DNA of 64,000 nucleotides from Mytilinidion resinicola (lineage: Eukaryota > Ascomycota > Dothideomycetes > Mytilinidiales > Mytilinidiaceae). Numbering within the stretch: the stretch's first letter is position 1; each line of letters starts with the position of its first letter. The notes beneath the pieces were generated by a model. The model was given only the letters and a program-made list of their open reading frames with translations, did not search any database and had not been told where the DNA came from. The position numbers were made by a program, and so were the translations under genes. Shown here piece by piece: positions 39,407 to 51,581 of this stretch. The stretch lies in NCBI RefSeq assembly GCF_010093595.1, contig NW_022985472.1:153168-217167 (forward strand), read 5' to 3'.

Positions 39407-41623
39407 CTAAGCTGCAGTTGTCCCTGGAAGCAGTACAACACTGACATTGGCCGGAGCTTTGATTCCAACCTTCTCATAGCTCTCTGTTTTCACATTTCCA
39501 TCGACAAGAACGTCTGCCTTAGGTATCGGCGGATAATCAATGACCGCTGGGTCAAGGTACGAGGTTCTTGAGCTTCCATCGTAGTCGGCCATCGTATAGC
39601 CATTGCCGAGCCACGTCAAAGGATTGCCGCCGAGTTCGTCGAGATATATATAGTCAAAATCTTCCCATCGGGGATTTCTCGCTGCGTGGAGCAGGTTCAA
39701 AGAGTTTCCGGGGTAGTATGCGATGTTTCGACCAGTTGGATCGCCTCGCTTGAACCATGATTTACACTGCATGAATTAGTCCCGTCGCTCTGTGGACATG
39801 GCTTTGACTTATTACGTACCGGCTGCCCAAAGATTGTGCCTTTGAGGTATTCATTAACATGAGCGACGTATTGCTTTACTCTCTGTTGTCTGAGCCCATC
39901 AACACTATTAGCGGTAATCTTTCAACGTGCAGGGCTGAAATACTGACTTTATGCAGATAGACTTGATCTTCTCTCTTAGCATCTTCTTGATACAGGAGAT
40001 CATCAATTCGCATTCGGTCTCGATAGCAAGGTAGGCGTTTCCAGCGCCAGGCGCGCAGTTAGGGCCAAAGTATAAGAAGCAGTTTGGCATCTTGTCAACG
40101 AGGACTCCGAAATATGCTTCAGGTTCTGGATCCATTACTTGATTCCAAGTGATGCCGTCACGGCCTGTTACGGGGAATCGACTTCTGAAATCACTAGGTA
40201 TCGCGATCAGCATTCAACTTCTTGGGGTATGAGGAGGCATGCTCACCAGATGAATCCAGTTGCCCAAATGATAGCGTCGCATTCGTGTAGGGTACCATCC
40301 TTGGTTACAATACCCTCCTCTGTTACTTTCTCGATCTGCTCAGGAATCCATTCGATGTTTTCTTTCACGACCGCCTCCAAATACCCAGGCCCTGGGACCA
40401 GTCGACGACATCCAGGCGGGAAGTCTGGAAGCAAAGTTTTTAAGATCTCAGGCCTTGTACCAAGGGCGCGGTTCATGTGCGCTCGAAAATTTACCTCCAT
40501 CTTTTGTTGCTCTGGAGAGCCGTACGTAAAGCCCGATTCTGCCATGTAGGCCATTATGCCGTCTTCAATGCCACGACGGTACTCGTGGTATGTTTTTGGG
40601 TCTTTGGCCCAGCGCTGACGCTCTTCTGCCGGGTAGGAAACTATTTAACATCGCTATCAGTAAAGGCTGACATAATTGTACTAGACCACGTACAGTTCCC
40701 GACTTCGAGTGCATCGCGCTTTTCAAGCTCGCCAGCCCCGAAGCCGACTGGAGCTATCCAGTTCCTATTTCGACGTTTCAGTGTCTTCCCTAGTACCGAA
40801 CGTGGGAGATGGTGAAGGCGCTTACTGCGATCTCATGTAATGATGTATCCTCTTCGCTTTCTCCTGGATATGAGGAAGTACTTGAACACCAGTCGAGCCT
40901 CCGCCTACAAGCGCAACCACCTTATCCGTAGGGTCAAAACTCTCATCATAATTCGCCGTATGCATATTCGCGCCCTTGAAGTCTGAAATACCAGGGATCT
41001 TCGGGAATTCCCAGTTATTCAACATCCCCCACGCCATCACCACGATGTCTGCCTCGTCATCAATCATCTATGAGGATATTAGCTGTGCAACCTACATGCA
41101 TATATCGAGGACACTTACCTTATCGTTCTGGACGTCGTGTATTTTGAGCCGCCACTTCCCTTCGTCCTCGTGCCATATCGCTTCTTGCACAGGATGTTGA
41201 AACTTCATCAGCTTTCTTACGCTATACTTCGTGGCTACTCGCTGCACGTAGGCATTGATCTCCTTCCCGCCGGCGTAGTACTCTGACCAATCAGGATTAT
41301 CTTCAAATAAGAACGCAAAACACGGCGCGGGAATGTCGCAAGCTACGCCTGGATATCTATTTTCTAGCCAAACGCCTCCAATATCTACAAAGCTTGGTCA
41401 GCCATCGCCTCGTTGATATGGTTGCCGCCATACCAGCATTCTTCTCGTATATTTGGAGGTCTATATTTGCGCCTAAGTGCTGTCGAAAACGGATTGCAGT
41501 TGTCACCCCCGAGATACCAGCACCCACACAAATGATGCGGAGTTTGCGGCCTGGGTCATCGATTGGTCTATTCAAAATTGGGGCTTTGAAGCTGGAATAA
41601 TGAAGCTGGCCGGGATAGACCAT
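39407..41623 (-). CDS. FAD-dependent Baeyer-Villiger-type monooxygenase 1
   Basis: Eight exons: 41623-41434, 41384-41119, 41067-40826, 40764-40694, 40640-40247, 40193-39948, 39889-39820 and 39766-39407, giving 612 residues. First FAD-binding motif: IICVGAGISGVTTA; then [21 protein letters not shown]. The Baeyer-Villiger-type fingerprint region reads FKGANMHTANYDES, with Tyr where Trp or Pro is usual. NADPH-binding motif: VVALVGGGSTGVQVLP. Also AIIWATGFICDF and, near the end, SWFKRGDPTGRNIAYYPGNS. Enzymes of this type insert oxygen next to a ketone to give an ester or lactone, using FAD, NADPH and O2. It shares its left intergenic region with the zinc-cluster regulator (258 bp) and its right one with the MFS transporter, which suggests co-regulation. 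Confidence 0.85.
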
Positions 41624-42396
41624 TGCGACTGAGAAGATGGTGGCGCGACAGGGGTAACAAGTTTATCGAACGAGATGATAGTACACACAGGAATCGTAAT
41701 CGACTATGACGGAACTACTTGATGTATTGAGTCTCGAACCTTGATCGTCCCGAAGAGGCTTTCTTCTCATACGGGACCTCATTAGACAGCGGCCTCTTGA
41801 ATGCCGACCAAACTACCAATAGTCGGTGTTCCGCCTCCGCAGCAACAATGTTCAGATCATGCAAAGCAGTCATCTCCGAGACCGTGGAGCTGGAACTAGT
41901 GCATGTGAACAAATTCGACCTGCATGCTAACCATGGGCCAATAACGAAAGTGCGTGACCAATGATGGTGGCTGGCAGAACGCAGCCGGTAGTAGCGCTGA
42001 TCGTTCGCGTCCCGCGGCATTCAATGACCGTAGTGCGTTTGGGCATTGGGAGACCAAGACGATCTACTGGGACCAATCTGCGCGAGCCGCTAGAGGGAAC
42101 TAATGAATCATCGCTGCGCTTCCCCGCAAGATTACCCCAGACTCCACAAATCCGCATTCCATAGCGTGGAGAAGTCAGGGTGTTGTGGCGTCTCCATCTC
42201 CACGTTGGCTGAATGACAGGCGCCAATTTGAGTCAAGACCAAACGGCCTAGATCATTTTCTACTTGTGAGGCGCGGAGAGCATCAGCATATGCCGCTTGA
42301 TATCTATATCAAGCCCAATATATCCTCAGAAATCTGATCTCGTATCGAAAATCTGTACGTCTAGTTCAGAACTCTTTCATCTCTTTGCAAGGAGCC
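41624..42396. promoter_or_regulatory. Divergent promoter region (monooxygenase 1 / MFS transporter)
   Basis: 773 bp between two divergent starts. No open frame of interest. It should carry control sites for both genes; CGG triplets occur but I could not single out a clear paired site for the zinc-cluster regulator. Confidence 0.4.
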
Positions 42397-44470
42397 ATGG
42401 CTGCAATTGAAAAGACCGATCACGATGTCGTGCATTCGGAAGACATCGAAACCCACTCACCAACCAACTCCACCGTGGTTGATGAGACCAAGGCAGAATA
42501 CGAGGGTGTGAGAGACGAACGGACAACTCCCAAAGCATGGCTGTGCATCTTCGTGAGACTATCCTTTCTCCATCAATTACAAGTACTAACATACTCAAGT
42601 TCCTGGTTATGACCTTTGGATCACCATTCTGGTACCAAATCCTTCGGAATTAATCCGGTCGTCATCGCTAAACGTAGAAAAAGGGCAACTCCTACAACGG
42701 CTGCGATGTCTTCCCAGCTACTGACACAGTTGGGCCAAGTTGAACTGTCAGCTTGGGTTGTCCCTTGCATCACCACCTGCGCCACCATTAGCATTCTCAT
42801 TTTCGGCGCCAACAGCGATCTATTTGGCCGCAGGTACTTCCTACTATCCGCCAATCTAGTGACTGCTGTAGGATACATCGTGTGCGCGTGCGCTCACAAC
42901 ACGAGCATGTTGATCGCCGGACTCAGTCTTAACGGTTTCGGATCCGGCATGGCGGGTGTTGCCCTGATCGCTGTACCGGAACTGATTCCCAACAAATACC
43001 GGCACATTGGCGTGGTTCTCGCAGATGGCTTTGTATACGTTATGATTATCATCGGGCCCGTGGTAGGTCGCTATGCAATCATAAGGAGCGACCATAGGTG
43101 GCAATATGTCTACTGGGGAGGCTTCGTTTTCACCATGGTGGCTTTTACTGGGCTGTTCATATTTTATCAGCCACCAAAGCATCCCCGAGGAGTTCCGTGG
43201 AGAGAGGCCGTACGCGGTTTGGACTGGGTTGGAGCCATTCTCTTCACCATCGGGGCCATTCTTGTTCTCGTAGGCAGTAAGTGTTCTTCATATGAGTAGT
43301 GAAATCATCTAATCGGATCCAGTGGTCTACACAAGCTACATCCCCGCCACTGACAAGCGGGTCATTATCTGCCTCGTTGTTGGATTTGGCCTCATCATTG
43401 CTTTCGGACTTTGGGAACGTTTTTCCAGTGTGCGATTCCCTCTTTGTCCCGAGGAGATCTTCTCAAGTCACAAAGGTCGCGAATTTGCGGTGCCGTTCTG
43501 CTTAACTTTCATCATCGTTGGGTTCTTCTACGGCACGGCAGTCATATACCCCACGATGCTCAGTAAGTAATTCAACTTTCGAGAGCGCGTATCTCATACT
43601 CGAGCTCTACTGACTTGGAATATCTCAGACGCCTTCTATATCGATGCAAATACGTCGATATCCACCCAACTGCTACTAACCCTCCCAGCCAACTTGGCAC
43701 TCCCACTTGGAGCAATGCTTTTAGTTATTTTTGGCAGGAAAATCGGGCACTGGAAAATCACCATGTAAGTTCTAAGATCTAGTCTCCGAGCCAACGAAAG
43801 CTAACGCATTTCCCAGGATCGCTTCAACCTTTTCACTAGTCCTCTTTGGCACCCTCCTCGCCATGATGACTCCCTACAACAAAGTCACGATGATCACCTT
43901 CGTGACCCTAAGCCAACTCTCCTACGGCTGGGCAGCTTACCTTTCCGTCACCTACACCCAACTCGGCGTCCCCCAGACCATGCTGGGCCTTTCGGGTGGT
44001 CTGGCAGGAACAGCGCGGTACGCCGGTGGCGCTGTCGCGAGCGCTTGCTACTCCTCCGCGATATCGAACGGCATCGCTAAGAAGGGTGCGGAGCTGATTC
44101 CCAAGGCCGCTCTCGCAGCTGGAATTCCACAATCGTCGATGGCGGCTGTCTCTGCTGCCGCTAGCCTGGGAGCTGCCGCTCTTGAGAAGATTCCGGGGGT
44201 TACGCCTCAGGGCGCCGAAATGGTTGGGACGGCGTATAAATATGCTGTGGCGTATGGACTGAGGTATGAACGTTCGAGCTCGCAAATTATGATTTGTTCT
44301 TGGATGTTTGCTGACCTTGGCGTAGAAATGCTGCTTTGGCTTCGATGGCCTTTGGGGTTGTTGGTATCATCCTGGCTTGTTTCAATGAGGATATTGGGCC
44401 GAAAATGAATGAAAAAATCGAGACCTTCTTGGAGAACGATGCGTTGGCTGAGAAGAATAAGTTCCATTAG
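42397..44470 (+). CDS. TRI12-like MFS transporter
   Basis: Seven exons: 42397-42552, 42600-42631, 42684-43276, 43323-43562, 43629-43764, 43817-44263 and 44326-44470, total 582 residues. After a 45-residue acidic cytosolic start come the membrane spans. The MFS motif A-like loop GANSDLFGRRYFLLSANLV lies between spans 2 and 3. LNGFGSGMAGVALIAVPELI and RGLDWVGAILFTIGAILVLV are typical of the TRI12 (trichothecene efflux pump) family in the DHA group. An Ala-rich segment late in the protein (about 460-510) is a marked insertion-like loop. The family exports toxic metabolites or siderophores at the plasma membrane. Here it probably moves the substrate or product of the flanking oxidases. Exon 2 is only 32 nt, but both junctions join in frame. 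Confidence 0.85.
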
Positions 44471-44661
44471 CAAAGTTTGCTTTGGTTGCAGTGAGTGGTA
44501 TCGTCCTTTCGAGGCAAGAGCCTATATTGTTATCGTGGGGTAATGTGATGGGAAATGTAAGATGAATCAATCACTATCGCATCATACACTACTCCAGATG
44601 CACAATGTATCCGTCTCTGTTCGTGCCCATTATTCAGCTAAGAGAATTCTATTGGGATTCA

Positions 44662-45552
44662 CTAGTACTCCTTATCCGTCATAATCGTCCGCATCATGTC
44701 GTTACAAAACTCTGGCTGCTTCCTATTGAATACCTCGCCGGCACTGACCTCCATCGCTTTTCCAGCCGCCTCATCATCATCCAGCAACTCTAGCACCGTC
44801 TTCACAATCAAGTCGATAGACGTGAAACTCTCCTTCCCAAATTGCGCCCAAACAGCTTCAGGATGAAGAGAAGTATGGATTGCGCCAGGAAGAATGCAAC
44901 TCACGCGAATATTTTCTCTCGCTAAAGGAATGCTCATAGATCGCATTAGACCCAGTACGCCGTGCTTGCTTGAGCAGTAGAGTGGCAAATCTGGGGAGGG
45001 GTAGAGTGAAGCAGCTCCATCCACGTTAGTTTTGACAACGGTATAGTCGCGCTGAGAGAAAATCACCTGAAGCAGTCATAACTATTGAACCCCCGGGTAC
45101 CGCGTTCCGACGCATATAATGCATGCCCAGCCAGCAGGAATAAACCACGCCCGTCAAACACACGTCTTGCAATAGAAGTGATGGCGGTTTTGGCGGCCAC
45201 TCATTGGCGACGTCGTAGAATCCGCCTCGGCCTGCGATGCCTGCATTCGCGAAGACGAAGTCTAACCCCGAGAACCGCTGTACTGTTTTTTTGAAAGCGA
45301 GTACTTGGGAGAAGTAATCGGTGACGTCTGTTTTGATGAAGATCGTGTTTGGGCCGAAATCGGTGACGAGTTTGGTTCCTTTCGTAGAGTCTAGGTCGGC
45401 TATGGCGAGATTCCAGCCCTTGGAGTGAAGGGCCCCAGCGACGGCTAGACCCAAACCGCTGGCTGAATATGCGTTTCAGTTTCAGGAAGTGAATGTTGGG
45501 AAAGGGAGTAGGTACCACCTCCCGTGATCAATGCCGTCTTAGTGGTCGCCAT
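44662..45552 (-). CDS. Short-chain dehydrogenase/reductase 1
   Basis: Three exons: 45552-45516, 45462-45067 and 45014-44662, giving 261 residues, the size of classical SDRs. Cofactor motif: TALITGGASGLGLAVA (TGxxxGxG). NAG motif: FVFANAGIAG. Catalytic Tyr and Lys: YCSSKHG, preceded by the serine region SIVMTASAASLY. It uses NAD(P)(H) to interconvert alcohols and ketones in the cytosol. Between the MFS transporter (tail to tail) and monooxygenase 2 (head to head), it probably acts on an intermediate of the same pathway, for example making the ketone substrate for a Baeyer-Villiger enzyme. Confidence 0.85.
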
Positions 45553-46207
45553 ATTCTGAAGCTGTGAATTTACAGATGGGTTTCCAGTGAAGGTAGAGGT
45601 ACTATCTTAGAGCCTGAATCAAGGGTGACAGATATGCATGCAGGGCATCAATTTGGGTGGGATTTGAGGTGGTTGAACGCTCACGAGTAGGCCCCGTTGC
45701 AAAAGTCTAGGTCCAGAGTCCACCAAAGCAAAGCCCGGACGCATCAACGGACGCATCTCGGTAAACGATGATTGGAATCAGATGATCCCCACCGAACGTA
45801 GCGGCAATAATCCGGCGAGACGTCGAAAGCTTTCTAAGTGCAAGTATTCGGGCATCCAATACCGTAGGGCGGATCTAATGCTCTACGACTATAGACTACG
45901 CTAAGGCAGCTACGAAGCGATATTTCAATCTCCGGGCCCTTGAACCATGGATTTGGAAGACCGGGAGCTTGGTAGTCCCGCAAACTTAACCTCCGAGGAT
46001 GATGTGGGGTCACTGCTGGTGAGACTGCACCCGACGCCTTGCGAATCGCTAAGAAAATACTCATCAGGAAAGAGAGGCCGAGCAGAGCGCTAATATATGG
46101 TCTCAAAACATGGTTCCAGTGGTATTTCTTTCTCGCCAGTTCGTATTTCATTTTCCGACCATTTGTCTCATTTGCTAAAATAGCACCTTCATTGAGGCAA
46201 TCAGAAA
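45553..46207. promoter_or_regulatory. Divergent promoter region (SDR 1 / monooxygenase 2)
   Basis: 655 bp between divergent starts. An overlapping minus-strand open frame (45834-46226) has no domain and crosses the start of monooxygenase 2, so I do not support it. Confidence 0.4.
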
Positions 46208-48265
46208 ATGGCTGACGTAATCCCACCTCTTGCTACCACGGCTCTGACTTCGCGCTTCGACGGCAATGAAAAGGATGCCAATGGAGTGCTCATCAACGAG
46301 GTTTCTCCAGCAGCATCCCCGCCATTTTCCGAAAACGGGGTCAACAGGCACGCCATAAGTGGCCATTCCGACAGGGCAAACCGCTCGAAGTTCAAGCGCC
46401 GCAATGGCGAGAACGGATATTATCGCAACGGAGAATTAGGAGGTCCAATTCACTCCGAACGCCCCATGCGAATCATTGTCATTGGAGCTGGCGCCTCCGG
46501 ACTGTGTCTTGCATACAAACTTCAGCGATCATTTGAGAATTTCTCGCTCAAGGTTTTTGAGAAGAACTCCAACATCTCAGGGACGTGGTTTGAAAACAGG
46601 TATCCCGGGTAAGTAACGTTCATACGTATTAGCTCAAAACGATACTGATATTGGGGCTGTAGATGCGCCTGCGATGTCCCCGGCCACAACTATGTCTGGA
46701 GTTGGGAACAGAAGAAAGATTGGTCGGCCGTATACGTGGGAAGTAAGGAGATCTTCAAGTACTTCAAGGATTTTGCGGCGAAATATAACTTGGGTCGGTA
46801 CATCAACGTCAGCCACGAAGTTATCGAAGCTCGATGGGAAGAAGCAGAGGGCTTGTGGAACGTTAGAGTGAAAGACCACACTACTGGTAGCATCTTGGAG
46901 GAGAGCTGCGACATCTTAATCAACGCATCTGGGATCCTCAATAATTGGAAGTGGCCGTCCATACCTGGATTACAGAGTTTCAAAGGCCAAATTCTGCACA
47001 GCGCGCATTATGACGAATCCATCGATTTGGCGGGAAAGACCGTGGGACTGATCGGAAATGGGTCTTCTGGAATCCAGATCTTGCCAGCTATATACCCCAA
47101 GGTTAAATCAGTAACGACATTTCTGAGGAGCCCGACATGGGTCGCCCCGATCCAAGGGCTCGATCAACACGTCTACACCAAAGAAGAGCTTGACGATTTT
47201 GCAAACCGCCCAGGGCACCTCTTGAAGCAGCGAAAGGATATCGAGAGCACTGTCAATTCGATCTACCCCATGTTTTTGAACGGAAGTAAGATGCAAGAAA
47301 CTACCAAGAAGCGAGTAGGATTCCAGATGCGAACGCGTCTGGCGGGTCAGAAGCTTCAAGAGAAGTTGATACCAGAGTGGGGATTTGGCTGCCGGAGAAT
47401 GACGCCGGGCATCATGTATCTTGAGACTCTGCAAAAGCCGAAAGTTGAGGTTATCTATGGCGAGATAGCCGAGATCAACGAGAAGGCCGCGGTCTGCGAC
47501 AACGGCAAGGAGTACGAGATGGATGTTCTGATTTGCGCCACTGGCTTCGACACCTCGTTCAAGCCCCGTTTCCCTATATATGGAAAGAATGGGAAGAACC
47601 TTCAAGATCTGTGGGGATCGGCTGCAGAGGCACACTCGTATATGGGAGTCGGCGCACCCGAGCAGCCGAATTACCTTCACTTCTTAGGTCCTAACTGTCC
47701 TATTGGGAGCGGTCCTCTTGTTGGAGCTATTGGTAAGCACTCCTTCAAGTACCATAGCGCAACCCTTCACTAACGATAATCTGCAGAGGCACAAGCCGAC
47801 TACATGCTCCGCTGGTGCGACCGCTGGCAGACTGAAAACATCAAATCCTTCACTCCCAAACAAGCCGCCATCAATGATTTCGCCGCCCGTACTGACCTCT
47901 TCATGCGTGACACTATCTGGAAAGCTGGTTGCCGTAGCTGGTACAAGCACGGGACTATTGACGGCCGCGTCTCGGCACTTTGGCCTGGCAGCTCCCTGCA
48001 TTATTTCGAAGCGATGCAGTACTTGCGTGCGGATGATTTTGATGTGGAGTATAAGGGCAATAGATTTGATTGGTTGGGGAACGGATTCAGTCAAACGGAA
48101 TTAGATCAGACTTGTGATTGGGCGTATTATATCCGGGAGGTTGATGATTCGCCGTATTTGAGTAAGGCGAAGCTGAGGAAGGTGTTGACGAAGAGTGGGA
48201 CGGTGGTGCGAGAGCCGCAGCCGGAGCTCGATGAGGATGATCCGAATTGGAAAGCGTGGTGCTAA
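46208..48265 (+). CDS. FAD-dependent Baeyer-Villiger-type monooxygenase 2
   Basis: Three exons: 46208-46608, 46663-47732 and 47787-48265, giving 649 residues. The first 90 residues are a poorly conserved extension. FAD-binding motif: RIIVIGAGASGLCLAYKLQR; then ISGTWFENRYPGCACDVPGH and YVWSWEQKKDW. The fingerprint region is FKGQILHSAHYDES, again with Tyr at the last position. NADPH-binding motif: VGLIGNGSSGIQILP. Later: LICATGFDTSFKPRFPIYG and NYLHFLGPNCPIGSGPLVG. The C-terminal CRSWYKHGTIDGRVSALWPG aligns with the equivalent end of monooxygenase 1, but the two differ in intron number and length, so they are old paralogues rather than a recent duplication. Confidence 0.88.
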
Positions 48266-48383
48266 AGTGCCTGTGTCAATCGTATCATTTGCGGCATAGC
48301 TACACTCTTCTAGTCCAAGCATTTCGTAGCCATTATTCTGCCTGACTGACCCAATCTCCTGCGAAGCGCAGCTTGCTCTCTTT

Positions 48384-49519
48384 CTACAGATGTGCTCCCA
48401 GCCCTGGCAGTCCTAGCGCACCCCCATCCATAATTGCGCAGGTCCCAGTGACATAGTTGCTCGCACTACTGACCAAGTAAATCAGTGTACCGGCCAAATC
48501 ATCGCCATCGGCCCATCTTCTGCAGGGAATGCCCGGCAGTATACGTTTATTGTATGCGTCGTCTTCGTATAGATGTTTCGTGATCGCGCTTTTGGTATAA
48601 CCTACGGCACATCAACTCGCACGGTTCTTTACAAGAAGATGATAGCTTCAGTGCCGCTTACCTGGACAAACACTGTTTACCAATATACCATGGCTTCATT
48701 AGCCGGCAGAGTCAGTATCGATAATACCAAATTAAGATGCTGACTACAATATACTCACGGAGCCCATTCATTGCTCATCGCCTTAGTCATGTTCACCACA
48801 GCGGCCTTACTCGCGCTGTAAGCCAACGTCTCCACGTTCCCTTGAAAGCTGGCAATACTCGCAAAGTTGATGATCTTCTTCACACCTCGTTTATCGAACG
48901 GCTGTAGAAACCATCTCTTTACGCATTCTGATGCTATCATGACTCCGGCGGTGACGTTTACTTTGAAGATGTCTTCCATCGAGGTAATTGGAAGGATGCC
49001 GTAGGCCCGGCTATGAAGATACCCGCGCAGTTGATGAGGATGTCTACTGGATTTGCCCTGAATGCCTATGCGATCGCGGATTTGTTAGAAATGATCCTGT
49101 CGTAATGGGAGAACTGCGACGAAGTGTCACGTGCCTCTTCGATGGCCTTAGGTATAGTTCCTAGGTTTAAGAGATCGCAAGATACGAGGGTGCATCTTCT
49201 CCCAAAGCTTTCGACAATTCCCTGGGAGGTTGGGCAATCAGAGATACAATTATCTGTCTGTGATTGAAAGGAAATGGCTACCTTGACTATCGGAGGATCG
49301 GATGGTAGTTGGAGTGATATCACATCCGCCCCAGCACTTGCAAATGCGCTGACCAATGAACGGCCGATCCCTACCCGAAGTGAAAGGTTAGTCTCGTACT
49401 GTATCCTTAATCCATAGGTATATCCTACCGCCGGTAGCTCCGGTGAACAGAACTGTTTTTCCTTCGAGAGAGAAAATGCGGAGATAGGACGGCAGTAAGG
49501 TTTGCTGTGATTCCTGCAT
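48384..49519 (-). CDS. Short-chain dehydrogenase/reductase 2, apparently frameshifted
   Basis: From ATG 49519 the protein reads MQESQQTLLPSYLRIFSLEG, then KTVLFTGATGGIGRSLVSAF after one intron (cofactor motif TGATGGIG), then GADVISLQLPSDP. After a second intron come GIVESFGRRCTLVSCDLL and VDILINCAGIF (NAG-like). Near 48983-48990 the frame breaks: GPTASF is followed one frame over by SMEDIFKVNVTAGVMIASEC, as if one base were missing. The rest is sound: YSASKAAVVNMTKAM (catalytic Tyr and Lys), NEWAPHGILVNSVCPG across an intron, and AIMDGGALGLPGLGAHL at the end. A second frame problem may exist near 49060-49150. It is related to 2-deoxy-D-gluconate/gluconate-type SDRs. Pseudogene or assembly error cannot be told apart. 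Confidence 0.6.
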
Positions 49520-49843
49520 GATGAAGGTAGGAATTCGAAGTACACCGAGTGCCGGAAAACAATGAACTGAAGTTCTTGGCTTGATTTCATGGCGATCAGC
49601 ACACTGAAGTGAAGAGCGTCACGTGATGCGTAAGAAGTATGTGCTTCTTCGCGCATATCAATTCCCGTAGCGTAGGACTTCGCTACTCCGCACCCAAATT
49701 ACGCTAGTAAGCACACTTGAAGAGTGGACAAGGATTCTATTTTTCATGCAGAACGTGATATAGAAGGACAGGAAGACTTGGTGACAATAAGAATGACTGC
49801 AATCTGCAAAGGAACTCGCCTGAGGCTCTAACTGTATTTCAGC

Positions 49844-50704
49844 ATGTCGAATAATCTGCAAGGAAAGGTGATTGTAGTCACAGGAGCCGGAGGAGGCGAG
49901 TACATTCCAGAGTATCCAGAATTCATGCTAATAATCTAAAAGGGATGGGATTAGAAACTTCCAAGATGCTGTGCGCGCGAGGTGCAAAAGTCTCGATGGC
50001 CGATATCCAGGAGGAGACTTTGTTCCGCGCGGCAGCCGAAATTGAAAAATCCGGCGGGCAAGTCATGGCTACGGCCGTGGACGTCCGAAGCGAGAAAGAG
50101 GTAGCAGCTTGGATTGAAATGACTGTAGAAAAGTTCGGGAAGCTAGATGGAGCAGCTAATCTAGCGGGAGTGTTGCCTAAAACATTTCATACTGGCACCG
50201 TTGAGGACCAGCAGACATCCGACTGGGACTTCGTTATTTCAGTCAACCTCACTGGGATGATGTTTTGCATGCGGTCAGAACTGCAGCATATGAACGACAA
50301 AGGAAGCGTTGTGAATGCATCTAGCGTCGCGGGACTGATTGGATTTACGAATTGCGCAGCGTATGGAGCGTCCAAGTTTGGTGTCGTGGGGTTGACGAAA
50401 TGCGCTGCGAAGGAAGTTGGGCCAACGAAGGGCATTCGAGTCAACTGCATAGCTCCGTAAGTTAAAGCCCACCAGAGCTGATTCCATATCTAACGGCTAC
50501 CCTATGCATACAAGGGGAATCATCAATACGCCTATGTACCAAAAAGTGTCAGAGCATAGAGGCGAAGGAATGCCCTGGGTCCAGCAGATAAAGCGGGAAG
50601 GAAAGCCTTCGGAGATTGCGTCTTTGATATGCTGGCTACTTTGCGATGAGAGTCAGTACATTAGCGGAACTGTTCAGCAGATTGACGGCGGATGGGTATG
50701 TTGA
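49844..50704 (+). CDS. Short-chain dehydrogenase/reductase 3
   Basis: Three exons: 49844-49895, 49943-50456 and 50515-50704, giving 251 residues. Cofactor motif VTGAGGGMGLETSK is formed across the first intron. Further motifs are VDVRSEKEV, NLAGV (NAG-type), SVVNASSVAGLIG and YGASKFG with the catalytic Tyr and Lys, then RVNCIAPGIINTPMY and the C-terminal SGTVQQIDGGWV. The first intron starts with GC instead of GT (GC-AG class), which is needed to restore the nucleotide-binding motif. Head to head with SDR 2 (324 bp between the starts). It probably oxidises or reduces a cluster intermediate. Confidence 0.85.
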
Positions 50705-51581
50705 GTAGCAGTGATGAACTTTTTCCGTGCTGAGGCACGTGACACAGACTCGAGAATCTGAGAGACTTTTCATGATTGGAATCCAGCAGAGTGTTCAGCC
50801 TCGAGAGCTCCGAAGCACAGCCAGCCTCGCACAGCGACACCAATTCCATATCGTGTGGTCAATATGGTTTACGCTAGTGTTTTCTGACAGGGAGGGAAGG
50901 ACTTCAATGTCCGGCGCGCATGATCTCGTGAAGATACCCCGCAATTTGGACTCCCGTACGGCGCGTGGCTGAAGATGGAGAAGTCCCGGAGGTGCAATAC
51001 CGAAGGCAAAGAGCTGATGGCGAGAGAGGAGAGATGTGGAGATGTGGAGATGTCATTGGGAAAGATGCGGAGAAGGGGAGAAGTGGAGATCGAGGAAGAG
51101 GCCCTTGCTGACTAAGCCACGTGACTTCAAAAGCTGGGAGCTCATGCATCATGCATCCCCGCGCCTAGAGACCCAATGAGACCCTCGTATAACTCTTTGA
51201 ACCTCACACTTCCGTGCAAAGCTGTTTAAGCTTCAGCCACCTACATATCACCCGGCACGATGACCTTTCGGCAAGATCACCTGCATCTACCAGCATGTCG
51301 AGGACGCTCCTCCCCTTAGCCTAATGATTCAGTCTTTCGAGGAGTTACAAAAGTTGCTGCGGTCTCACACCTCCGATCCCCGCAGCGATTCTCTTCGATA
51401 CTCAAAGATACGGCCCCGAGATGGAACAATAGGCTATTATTATCCACGCGAGGACGTGTAGATAACACCATTGGTCAACTGAGCCATATCAAAGTCCACA
51501 GCTCTCAGAAAAAGATACATTTCCTTGTTCTTGCCTTCTCTCGTTCCATCCTCTCTTAGTATTATTCTTCTACACGTCAAG
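50705..51581. other. Intergenic, upstream of the zinc alcohol dehydrogenase
   Basis: About 880 bp. Short open frames only. A short direct repeat gatgtggagatgtggagatg lies near 51033, and a CACGTG motif near 50738. It should contain the dehydrogenase promoter. Confidence 0.45.

Noticed and set aside
45834..46226. 130-codon minus-strand ORF over the start of monooxygenase 2
   Set aside because: Antisense to a clear gene start and without recognisable domain.
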